From the NCBI GenBank assembly GCA_002478115.1, contig DLMH01000083.1, positions 1-22,562 on the forward strand: 22,562 nucleotides of DNA, read 5' to 3'. How positions within the stretch are numbered: the stretch's first letter is position 1; each line of letters begins with the position of its first letter. The DNA is from Candidatus Acidiferrum typicum. GTDB taxonomy: Bacteria; Acidobacteriota; Terriglobia; Acidiferrales; UBA7541. Made by a program: the position numbers and the translations under genes. Of this stretch, positions 1 through 6,771 are shown piece after piece. The notes beneath the pieces were generated by a model, which did no database searches, had not been told where the DNA came from, and saw only the letters and a list, made by a program, of their open reading frames with translations.

Positions 1-345
1 AAGCGGAGAGGTCTATGAACCACTGCGGAACAACCACAAAGTGGTAAGCGCAGTAGCGTAGAGTTGGATCCGAAGAGTCGAACTCAAACGCCGAGTTCAG
101 GTGACTGCGACCAACTCCTGGCCCAGCTCCCGTCGAACAGATGGGAGCCAAGGTCGATTATCAGGCAGCAGCACCTGCTGAAATGAGGACGCCCAACTGG
201 CACCGAGCGAAAATCGCTCAACAAAAGAGTGCGGATGGAAGGATGGCGACAGAGGCGGCTCGGCTCAGAAGAACCAACTGAATCAGAAGAAAGAAAAAAC
301 AGGCTTGACTCACACCGGCCTCCTCATGGAAGGAGTTAGCCAGCA
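1..345 (+). ncRNA. Candidate structured RNA (unassigned), hairpin-rich non-coding segment
   Basis: No convincing reading frame occupies this stretch, but it is packed with consecutive inverted repeats. Visible pairings are 22-27 with 49-54 enclosing 33-37 with 41-45; 61-67 with 111-117 enclosing 80-85 with 93-98; 126-131 with 143-148; 166-171 with 175-180; 205-210 with 214-219; and 320-324 with 331-335. Loops are A-rich on the plus strand (AAA in two of them), which favours a plus-strand transcript. I see no RNase P, tmRNA, SRP or 6S signature. The RNA could begin left of the window. Promoter and 3' end are not identified, and by-eye pairing cannot exclude chance, so the assignment is tentative. 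Confidence 0.35.
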
Positions 346-430
346 AGAGAACGACCTTAATCCCCGATAGCAATTAGTGAGACGGCTTTTGGTTGCCTTT
401 GAGACCAGAGGCGAACACGCAGGAACAAAG

Positions 431-465
431 AAAAAAGAGCCAGCTTGGGGCAAAGAGCCGGCTCT
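431..465 (-). terminator. Rho-independent terminator of the OmpA-family gene
   Basis: Read on the minus strand, a 10-bp stem (456-465 pairing with 436-445, one G-U pair) closes a 10-nt loop and is followed directly by six T residues (436-431). It lies about 50 bases past the stop codon of the OmpA-family gene, in the right orientation. The plus strand has no T run after the stem, so termination is predicted for the minus strand only. Confidence 0.8.
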
Positions 466-516
466 CTTGTTGGGTAGGACTACTAAGGAGACATGGAGGC
501 AGCGACGGGCTGCAGG

Positions 517-2115
517 CTAAGGGGAAACGATCTTGGTACCGATCACTTCGCCCGAGACGATCAACTCGACGCGGCGGTTTTGCTGACGGCCTTCCGAGGT
601 ATCGTTTGATGCGATGGGTCTAGTCTTGCCGAAGCCCGTCGCGGTGGTCGAAGATTCCGGGACGCCTTGCTGGGTTAGATAGTTCCGGACAGCTTCCGCG
701 CGCTTCTCTGAGAGCGCCTGATTGAAAGCTTCGGTGCCGACGCTATCGGTGTTGCCTTCGATAGCCAGCTTGAGCGACGGATAAGCGAGCACGATGCCCG
801 ATATCTTGGCCAGCTTCTCGCGGGCCAGCGGGCGGAGCGTGTACTTGCCGGTGTCGAAAAGCACGTCCGACATATTGACGACGAGGCCGCGCGCGGTGTC
901 GCGAGTTTCCAGGATCAGGTTGAACTGTTGGAGGAGGCGGGCGCGAAGTTCTTCGCGGTCACGCATGGCTTGTTGAAGCTGCGCATCGGATGTGGCTGCG
1001 GCGGCGCGATTGATGTCGGAATCCGCTTCAGCAGCGTGTTGCTGTTGCTGAGCGTCGTTCCGCGCTTTTTCGGCATCGGCTTGGGCGCCAGCGGCGCGTT
1101 GAGCGGCGGCCTGCGCCTCCAGATTCTGGCGGTTTGCTTCATTGCGCTGGCGATCGGCATCGGCGGTTCCGATATCGGCGATGACGCGGCGTTGCTTTTC
1201 CCGATCTGCAGCGGCCCTGGCGTCGGCTTCACGGCCCGCTGCCGCGCTGCGTTCGGCCTCGGCGCGTTCTTCGTCGATGTGCTTCACGGCGATTTCACGC
1301 GCGTCTTCCGACGTCTGCACGACTTCGCGCGACAACGAAATAAGCGATTTCTTGTTCTCATGCTTCCCGGAAGCCAGCGCATCCGCCTCGGCCATCTGGT
1401 GAACGCTTTTTTCGTAGCTTTCCGCCGCATACCGCTCGGCGCCGGCAGATTGTGCTATGCGCAGAGCATTGCGTGCTTCAAAAAACTCCAGCGGCAATTT
1501 GGCGTTCAGGACCACGGGGTCAAACTTATAGCCCGTGGGAATGTAGCCGCCGCGGTCGATCAATTCATACTTGGCATCCACGACCTCGGTGGCGCCGACC
1601 GTATCCGAGCGAATGGCGTTCTCGAGGACCACGAGGTTGCTGGGACGACGCACGGCATAATAAGGCTCCGCTGTTACGATCAGCGCGAAAGCCTGAAGGT
1701 CAGTGGTCACGTCCAGCTTGCTGCGGTGGTTATCGCCCACCAATACTTCGCCGATGTTCACTGGCCGGCCTTCCGGCGAAATCGCCCACAGCACATAAGT
1801 CAGATACTCGTTGCCAAAGCTCGTGGGCTTGTCCAGTCCAGAGAATTCGGTTTCGATTTTCATCGTCCCGCGCTTGCTTTCTACTTTGGCCTCGCCCGCC
1901 GCAGCAGGCATCAAATCGGTACCTTGAAAATCGACCTTTGTGGCCCCACTGCGATGCCTATAGCTCACCGCTCGGGTCGTGCGGCTTACTACATTGATCC
2001 GGTATGTCGGCGTTGGATTGCTGGCGTCTGCCGGCACTTGCGTCTGGGTCTGCGCTTGCGCGGATGCGCCCAGCGCCATGACGACTGCTAGACTGATGCT
2101 GGATATCTTGAACAT
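517..2115 (-). CDS. OmpA-family outer-membrane/peptidoglycan-associated protein with central coiled coil
   Basis: A 532-residue exported protein. Residues 1-21 form a signal peptide ending ASAQA. A middle region (about 40-220) of unknown fold leads into a long Ala/Gln/Glu/Arg-rich heptad-like stretch (about 230-400), presumably a periplasmic coiled coil. The C-terminal domain has OmpA-like hallmarks: VLFDTGKYTL, then EGNTDSVGTEAFNQALSEKR and finally NRRVEL, the segment family members use to bind the diaminopimelate of peptidoglycan. Inferred role: tethering the envelope to the cell wall. The start is supported by AAGGAG four bases before the ATG. The gene is divergent from the YihY-family gene and ends at a strong terminator. 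There is no sign of transfer, so it probably belongs to the resident chromosome. Family assignment is firm; the function of the central part is unknown. Confidence 0.9.
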   Translation of the reverse strand: MFKISSISLAVVMALGASAQAQTQTQVPADASNPTPTYRINVVSRTTRAVSYRHRSGATKVDFQGTDLMPAAAGEAKVESKRGTMKIETEFSGLDKPTSFGNEYLTYVLWAISPEGRPVNIGEVLVGDNHRSKLDVTTDLQAFALIVTAEPYYAVRRPSNLVVLENAIRSDTVGATEVVDAKYELIDRGGYIPTGYKFDPVVLNAKLPLEFFEARNALRIAQSAGAERYAAESYEKSVHQMAEADALASGKHENKKSLISLSREVVQTSEDAREIAVKHIDEERAEAERSAAAGREADARAAADREKQRRVIADIGTADADRQRNEANRQNLEAQAAAQRAAGAQADAEKARNDAQQQQHAAEADSDINRAAAATSDAQLQQAMRDREELRARLLQQFNLILETRDTARGLVVNMSDVLFDTGKYTLRPLAREKLAKISGIVLAYPSLKLAIEGNTDSVGTEAFNQALSEKRAEAVRNYLTQQGVPESSTTATGFGKTRPIASNDTSEGRQQNRRVELIVSGEVIGTKIVSP

Positions 2116-2394
2116 GAGTCTCCTTCCAAAAACTTCGAGACTCGAGTATCAGACTTTGCAAGCCTGCATACTGTCCGATAGTGCACGTTTCGCAAGAAAG
2201 AACGACGCAAAGCCGCGAATTCCATTTTGGGGATTCACCTGGCCTGCAGTCTGTACCCGACCAACTCCCGGTAAGTCTTGGTCTGCTTATCGGATAAGTG
2301 GCCAAGTGGACCATAGTTGTCCGGTGCCGACGTTTATCAGGATCCAGGCGGCCCTTGGGACTTCCGCTGCTGTAGTAACCGGTGAGTTTCGCCC

Positions 2395-2422
2395 TGCACA
2401 GTTCGGAAGCGAACAGTATAAT
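2395..2422 (+). promoter_or_regulatory. Predicted sigma-70-type promoter, possibly giving a leaderless mRNA
   Basis: A perfect TATAAT at 2417-2422 is preceded, 16 bases upstream, by TGCACA (2395-2400), which matches four of six positions of the -35 consensus. A start site 6-8 bases past the -10 box falls on the ATG at 2429, and no Shine-Dalgarno sequence is visible before that ATG, so transcript and coding region may start together. This is inferred from motif spacing only. Confidence 0.5.
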
Positions 2423-2428
2423 TCCGGA

Positions 2429-3247
2429 ATGGCGCTAACTGCGCTTGACAACAAACTATTTCGAACGCTGGCCAGAGTCATTCCGCAATGCGGTATGGTT
2501 TCGCAGGCGGTGGCGTTCAATATGTTCTTGGCGTTCTTTGCAGTCCTGCTGACTGCGCTGAGCCTTGTGAAGAGTTCCTTGGAAGGGGAAGGCGGTCAGC
2601 AGGTCGCCATGCGGATTTCGGCGGTTCTTCCCCCAGGCAGTTGGCAACTCATATCCGCATACGTGTTACGCTGGGAAGTGAACGCGTGGTACCTGGCGCT
2701 TATCGGCTGGGTCGGAACGTTGCTCGTGGGCTCGCAGGTGATAAAGCTCATTATCAAAGGCATCGAGCTAATTTATGGTGACCACGCCACACATTCCTTT
2801 TTCGGCCGCCAGATTCGTGGTTTGCTCTTGTTTTCCTTGGCAAGTGTGGTATGGCTCGTTGCCGTTGCGCTGAGTGTCTTTGGTCGGCCATTGGAGCAGT
2901 GGTTTACAGCCGAATTTGGTAACTTTTCGTTGGTTCGTAACTTTTTGATCGTCACGCTTCCAGTCGTGGCGATGATCCTGGCAATGTTTGTCCTGGCCTT
3001 GATTTATCGTGTTGCGCGACCAGGTGCCACGACCTGGAGGTCCGTTCTGCCCGGAGCGGCCGCCGCAACAATTCTGTGGTGGGGCGTCAATTCGCTATTT
3101 GGAATTTACGTTCGGAAGATCCAATTTGGGCCTGTCTACGGTGGCTTGGCCGCGGCGATCGGCTTGATGGCGTGGATGGAGATCTCTGCAATGCTTGTCT
3201 TTGTTGGTGCGGCTTGGAACTCGGAAAGTGCTACTCGGGACGATTGA
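2429..3247 (+). CDS. YihY/BrkB (UPF0761) family inner-membrane protein
   Basis: A 272-residue integral membrane protein with about six hydrophobic segments (roughly residues 30-50, 80-100, 135-160, 175-200, 215-235 and 245-265). The C-terminal signature GPVYGGLAAAIGLMAWMEIS, followed by FVGAAWNSE, is characteristic of the YihY/BrkB family. Its molecular function is unsettled; the old RNase BN label for the family is wrong. The open frame extends upstream to 1979, but that part overlaps the OmpA gene and lacks membrane or family features, so I start at the ATG beginning MALTALDNK, just after a TATAAT box. It is about the usual family length. It is the last apparently resident gene before the att array. 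Confidence 0.85.
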   Translation: MALTALDNKLFRTLARVIPQCGMVSQAVAFNMFLAFFAVLLTALSLVKSSLEGEGGQQVAMRISAVLPPGSWQLISAYVLRWEVNAWYLALIGWVGTLLVGSQVIKLIIKGIELIYGDHATHSFFGRQIRGLLLFSLASVVWLVAVALSVFGRPLEQWFTAEFGNFSLVRNFLIVTLPVVAMILAMFVLALIYRVARPGATTWRSVLPGAAAATILWWGVNSLFGIYVRKIQFGPVYGGLAAAIGLMAWMEISAMLVFVGAAWNSESATRDD

Positions 3248-3540
3248 GGTTACGCCACAGCGGGAAAAACATCTGATTGTTGAACGCTGCCAAAGCTGAC
3301 AAACTGCGCCTCCATAAACTAGACCTAGCGCCGTCGATTTCGTGGGTGTTCTGAATCATTTCTGCCTTCTCATCCCACTTTCCGATAAACGTTAACCAGG
3401 CATTGGCTCCAATTAGCTGGTCGGAAGCCCTGCTACCGGCAGTTATCTGAAAATGAGCAGGTCGGGTCGATGCCTTACGGTAGTTGTGCCCTGAGATGCT
3501 CGCTCCCGACCGGCCCGTTTGTTTTCTTGCGAAAATTCTA

Positions 3541-3746
3541 CCGTCCAATTGAGTAGAGTACCATCCAAGTACCGTCCAAAACCGGCCAGTTTTATCTCCA
3601 ATTCAGGGAGCTTAGCCGTGTAAGGTCAACTGAGTCATCAGGGTTTATGGAGCGGGCGATGGGAATCGAACCCAACGCCCAATGCGGCCAAGTCGCTGAA
3701 TCTACTAGTTCACTGTGGTCGGCTGGCGTCCAATAGCGTCCAACCT
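3541..3746. other. Attachment site 1: integrase arm-type repeats around a tRNA 3'-end core
   Basis: Arm-like repeats CCGTCCAATTG (3541), CCATCCAAG (3561) and CCGTCCAAA (3572) lie on one side. GCGTCCAAT (3726) and GCGTCCAAC (3736) lie on the other, inside the last codons of the integrase gene. Between them, 3648-3673 read on the minus strand matches a T-loop (GGGTTCGATTCCC) plus the acceptor 3' strand ending CCGCTCCA, as in many bacterial tRNA-Gly genes. The 5' part of a tRNA is absent, so this is a remnant attachment core and not a functional tRNA. Calling the repeats arm sites is an inference from tyrosine-integrase att architecture. Confidence 0.75.
3648..3673 (-). repeat. att core, copy 1 (tRNA 3'-end fragment, probably tRNA-Gly)
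   Basis: These 26 bases are identical to 8384-8409. Flanking similarity extends leftwards about 45 bases in each copy (from about 3601 and 8341), including a shared TGAATCATC/TGAGTCATC-like stretch. The minus strand carries the T-loop and the CCA end of a tRNA with no 5' half, as expected for the distal junction of an element that integrates into a tRNA 3' end. Confidence 0.8.
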
Positions 3747-4859
3747 CGAAGCTACTTTCTCGACCGCTTCCCGGTGCGCGTCACCTACGACATGCCCGTA
3801 AATCTCTAACGTGGTCCGAGCATCGGAGTGTCGCAGCTGACGCTGAACAACTTTGGGCGTTGCGCCGGAGTCAAGAAGTAGCGATGTATGTGCGTGGCGA
3901 AATGCGTGAAGACCGCACCGCGGGATCCCCAGCGCATCCAGGATCGTCCACAGGTGATATTCCACGACTTTGTTGGAAGAGGGGGGCCGTCCATTTCGTG
4001 TCACAAAGAGGAAGCCCGCCCCGTTAGGCTTCCAGTTGACCTGATACTTTTTGAGCATGGTGAGCAGCGAGCTCGGAATGGGCAGGACTGTCTCGCTGGC
4101 TTCACTCTTGGCAGTCTGTATTTTCCCGTACCATGCCGTGCGCCGAATGTGGAGTAAGGACCGGTCAAAGTCGATGTCGCCCCACTTCAACCCGAGCACT
4201 TCACCGGCGCGCAGGCCGTCTAGTGTGAGAATGCAGAACATCGTACGCCAGGGCTCCTCAGCGATGGCGAGGATATGTTGGAGTTGGTCGGGCGTGAATG
4301 AAGGGGCTTCATACTTCATTCCCCGCGCTGGTAGGCGCAGCTTGTTGAGGTTTATCTGTTCACAGTGGTAGCCCCAATTGCGGGCGGTCGTCAGAATCGT
4401 TGACAAAGTTCCCAGCACGTTCACGACTGTTTTCCGAGAGACGGTCTTCCTTGTAGCTCTCCCGGGCATGTGAGTTATGAAGGTCTGTTGATTCTCGACA
4501 CCCAACTGGTCGAGGCGAACGTTGCCAAGCTCCGGCAGGATGTAGCACTTGAGGTGCGAGCGAACTGCTCGCGCAGAGGATGGCTTTTGTGTCGTCAGCA
4601 TTTGGGCTTTCCACCCTTCAATGAACTCCGCGAAGGTTGCAACTCGTCTGGGCCGATAGTCGAGACCATTGATGCCGGCGAGAACAACTTCCATGCGGCG
4701 CTCGGCCAGGGGTTTTGTCATTTCACGTTTGCAGCCAAGAATGACTTCCCGCCGAATGCGCTTAGTTCCCTCTCCGGTTATCTGATCCTCGCGATACCTG
4801 CCCTTCCACTTGTCACCGTCCAGGTACACAAAACCCTTCTGGTAACGCTTCCTGGCCAT
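3705..4859 (-). CDS. Tyrosine-type site-specific integrase (element 1)
   Basis: A 384-residue phage/island-type integrase. The N-terminus (about 1-60: MARKRYQKGFVYLDGDKW) resembles an arm-site-binding domain, about 65-150 a SAM-like core-binding domain, and about 175-375 the catalytic domain. Catalytic motifs are visible in order: Arg in DGLRAGEVLGLKW, Lys in TAKSEASETVLPIP, HAFRHAH, LRHSDARTT and the nucleophile Tyr in LEIYGHV. The gene runs into att site 1, and its last codons hold two candidate arm sites. The start at 4859 has GGAGG at good spacing; the same frame is open to an ATG at 4955, and that extension is conserved in integrase 2 (see findings). It appears intact and is paralogous to the integrase at 8429-9586. 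Confidence 0.9.
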   Translation of the reverse strand: MARKRYQKGFVYLDGDKWKGRYREDQITGEGTKRIRREVILGCKREMTKPLAERRMEVVLAGINGLDYRPRRVATFAEFIEGWKAQMLTTQKPSSARAVRSHLKCYILPELGNVRLDQLGVENQQTFITHMPGRATRKTVSRKTVVNVLGTLSTILTTARNWGYHCEQINLNKLRLPARGMKYEAPSFTPDQLQHILAIAEEPWRTMFCILTLDGLRAGEVLGLKWGDIDFDRSLLHIRRTAWYGKIQTAKSEASETVLPIPSSLLTMLKKYQVNWKPNGAGFLFVTRNGRPPSSNKVVEYHLWTILDALGIPRCGLHAFRHAHTSLLLDSGATPKVVQRQLRHSDARTTLEIYGHVVGDAHREAVEKVASRLDAIGRQPTTVN

Positions 4860-5171
4860 CGAGCCTCCATTGCTCGATGACTCGATTGCCTCCGTCGAGA
4901 CAGTACACTCGGGCGGAAGCGTGTGCAACGCGAGTTTTGGCGGCGGGGCTGCCATTTACGTTCGCTGGCTCGAAATGAGCGGTTCTCCAGGTCCCGGAAT
5001 ACCCAAGTACGAGAGAGGCACTTTTTGCGTCTGCAAGTTCTTTGTTTCTGATTGAGTCCGGACAGTTTTTTCCACGTTAGGATGCTTCCTTAGGTTCGTG
5101 CTGAGCCTCTATCTATATAAGGAACATCCACGCGGAAAAAAGTAAGAAAAAATCTTCAGTAGCCTTGGTGC
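4860..5171. repeat. Integrase upstream block, copy 1 (collapsed)
   Basis: 4860-5085 matches 9587-9812 at nearly every base, and 5086-5171 matches 10415-10500 over 86 bases. In copy 2 these two parts are about 600 bases apart, so copy 1 carries an internal deletion at 5083-5085. The 86-base part holds an AT-rich patch (CTATCTATATAAGG) and an A-rich run. It is a plausible control region for the integrase unit, because it is conserved in both copies. Confidence 0.85.
4956..5085 (-). pseudogene. C-terminal remnant of the CxxC zinc-ribbon-like gene next to integrase 1
   Basis: Read on the minus strand, this encodes about 42 residues ending GPGEPLISSQRT. That aligns almost residue for residue with the C-terminus of the intact protein at 9683-10069. 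Its TAA is immediately followed by the upstream ATG (4955) of the integrase frame, as in copy 2. The N-terminal part, with all cysteines, is gone because of the deletion ending at 5085, so no functional product is expected. Confidence 0.8.
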
Positions 5172-5323
5172 GCCCCGCATGCAGAGCGCACGCGTGCAGG
5201 AAAAGAACACCAGGTCGCCGTGGATGCCGCTTGAACCTGCCAACGTCGGGCATTGCGGCCATCCTAAACGAAGATCGCGACAGTGCAATGGAACCACAGT
5301 GGAGGACTCTCCATTACGGGGCG

Positions 5324-5634
5324 TAATGAACGTTGTCTTACAGCTCCGAAACTCCGGCTCTGGGACGCGGCTAAATGGGTCACGCGCCGCGCGTGACTGA
5401 GGCGGGAGCGACCCCACGGGTTCCGTGACGCACGGTGCGTCCACGGGTGGGGTCGCTCCCGCCTCCTCCTAATTTGGCCGCGTCCTTCCAGGCTTCCTCT
5501 TGACGGGTCATTTCTCCTGCTTCTTACAAGTTCGCGTCATCGGCAAGGTGAAGTGAATCAAAGCCAGGGGTGAAGAGCCGGGGTGAAGTCCACTTCACCC
5601 GCCGCAGCTGATACTGAAGCGCACCTCTGCTGGC
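5324..5634. repeat. Multi-hairpin repeat, copy 1
   Basis: About 310 bases shared in the same orientation with 18630-18969. It contains three nested or serial inverted repeats: GTCACGCG/CGCGTGAC around 5380-5397; a perfect 19-base arm pair at 5399-5417 and 5447-5465 enclosing the smaller GACGCA/TGCGTC; and GGGTGAAGT/ACTTCACCC around 5581-5600. No convincing gene is present; short frames across it are low-complexity by-products. It ends where IS21 similarity begins. Candidate mobile or structured non-coding repeat of unknown class. Confidence 0.8.
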
Positions 5635-5638
5635 CGCT

Positions 5639-5911
5639 CGGACTGACGGCGATGCTTACCTGAAGGCCGCCGGAATCGCGGTACGACCACAGGCTGGCCG
5701 GGGACGGCGAGCCCTACCGCGAGTTGATCACGCGGGGACTCCGTCGTGGCCGGAATGCCATGGCCGTCTGGCAGGATTCGATTTCCGATCACACCGTGAA
5801 GCGCGTTGTTCGCAACCGCGGATCGGAGTCGCCACAAGCCGTGGGATCATCCTCACCGCCTCCTCCACGACGACAATATTCTCAAATACCGACCGCGGAG
5901 CTGGAAGACCT
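5639..5911 (+). pseudogene. Collapsed IS21-family relic: istA N-terminal fragment joined to istB C-terminal end
   Basis: Two frames from 5639 give YLKAAGIAVRPQAGRGR and then, after a frameshift, PYRELITRGLRRGRNAMAVWQD (5712-5775), both typical of the N-terminal third of IS21 IstA transposases. After about 80 unassigned bases, 5858-5911 encodes DRLLHDDNILKYRPRSWKT and a stop, matching the extreme C-terminus of the IstB ATPase helper. Most of istA and istB is missing, so an internal deletion of an old IS21 copy is inferred. Recognition rests on remembered family sequences. Bases 5912-6040 also resemble 10942-11020 downstream of the second istB relic, which fits a shared IS right end. Confidence 0.65.
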
Positions 5912-6182
5912 AGTTGCCGGCCGATCAAAGAGCACCACGCGAAAACAGCCGGAATGCCACGACCTGAACTATGGGAGGCCTCGAGAAAATGCAGCCACAG
6001 TCATGTAAAAGAGTTTTTTTCGCGCTTCGAGCAGGAAATGTGCCTCCGTCTCGAAAATCAGGCCAGCGGCTGATAGCCTCCGGTAGGGCGGCCATCAAGG
6101 AGCAAAGCCCGCTGCGCGGCGCTCCGGCCTCTGTCCTGACATTGAGGCTAGTTTCCGGTTTCCTTTACCAGAGTTGACCCAA

Positions 6183-6677
6183 TCAAGGACGAATTTCGAC
6201 CGGGGTCCCGTCCGGGACTAGCAACCAGATTTCATCAATTTCCGTATCAGTCACAGCAATGCAGCCGTTCGTCCAATCAATCATGCGATGCACTGAACCT
6301 AGCCAGCCCAAGCCGTTAGTGATGCCGTGAATCATGATGTCGCCGCCGGGGTCAACGCCGAGTTTGCGTGCGCGCTCCTGGTCAACTCCGTTTGGATAGG
6401 AAACATGAAGCGCGCGATAAAACCTGCTGTTTTTGTTCCGGCGGTCGATTTGGTACAGCCCCTCAGGCGTAAGGTGGTCGCCCTGACGTTGCTTCGGTGC
6501 GAGTCCACCTCTTCCGAGAGCGACCGTATAGGTTTTGATGATTGTTTCTCCGGAAAATAGCTCCATCTTGTGCTCTTTCTTGAGCACAAGCACGCGGGTG
6601 GCTTTCTGTTGTGGGGTTGGAAGCGCAGATGACAAGAACACAATCAGGAGGACGCCAACTTGAATTGCGCAATTCAT
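6183..6677 (-). CDS. Secreted L,D-transpeptidase (YkuD/ErfK family)
   Basis: A 164-residue protein with a signal peptide (about 1-20) and one YkuD-type catalytic domain. The hallmark residues are His117 in IMIHGITNG and Cys139 in DWTNGCIAVTDTEIDEIW, the canonical HG...(S/T)xGC(I/V) arrangement with TNGC in place of the commoner SHGC. Family members cleave peptidoglycan tetrapeptides at the L-centre of diaminopimelate, form 3-3 cross-links or attach proteins, so it should act in the periplasm. Short length and absence of LysM or other binding domains point to a minimal, YafK-like form. The ATG at 6677 has no strong ribosome-binding site. It lies about 95 bases downstream of the membrane-protein gene on the same strand and may be co-transcribed with it. 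Confidence 0.88.
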   Translation of the reverse strand: MNCAIQVGVLLIVFLSSALPTPQQKATRVLVLKKEHKMELFSGETIIKTYTVALGRGGLAPKQRQGDHLTPEGLYQIDRRNKNSRFYRALHVSYPNGVDQERARKLGVDPGGDIMIHGITNGLGWLGSVHRMIDWTNGCIAVTDTEIDEIWLLVPDGTPVEIRP

Positions 6678-6771
6678 ACTGTCAAGAGAATACCAAAAGT
6701 ACCAGTCTTCCGATTACTAGCGTTTACCAGGACCTAGCGTATCGGTAGTTCCTGCGGGTGGACACTTCAGC

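Noticed and set aside
928..2091. Long plus-strand frame of 387 codons
   Set aside because: It lies antisense to the well-supported OmpA-family gene, has Cys/Arg-rich unnatural composition and no ribosome-binding site. It is a GC-rich shadow frame.
1979..2428. Upstream extension of the YihY-family frame
   Set aside because: It overlaps the start of the OmpA gene, contains no membrane or family features and precedes a good promoter. The ATG at 2429 fits the family.
3648..3673. A tRNA gene
   Set aside because: Only the T-loop and acceptor 3' strand are present; there is no anticodon arm or 5' half. The same fragment recurs at 8384-8409. Both are attachment cores.
5109..5444. Minus-strand frame across the hairpin repeat (and the similar one at 18493-18774)
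   Set aside because: The shared stretch (SLPPQSRAARDPF) is a translation of the palindromic DNA repeat, with no start signal and different flanks in each copy.
5324..5634. CRISPR array
   Set aside because: The inverted repeats are nested hairpins, not regularly spaced direct repeats with spacers; no cas genes are present.
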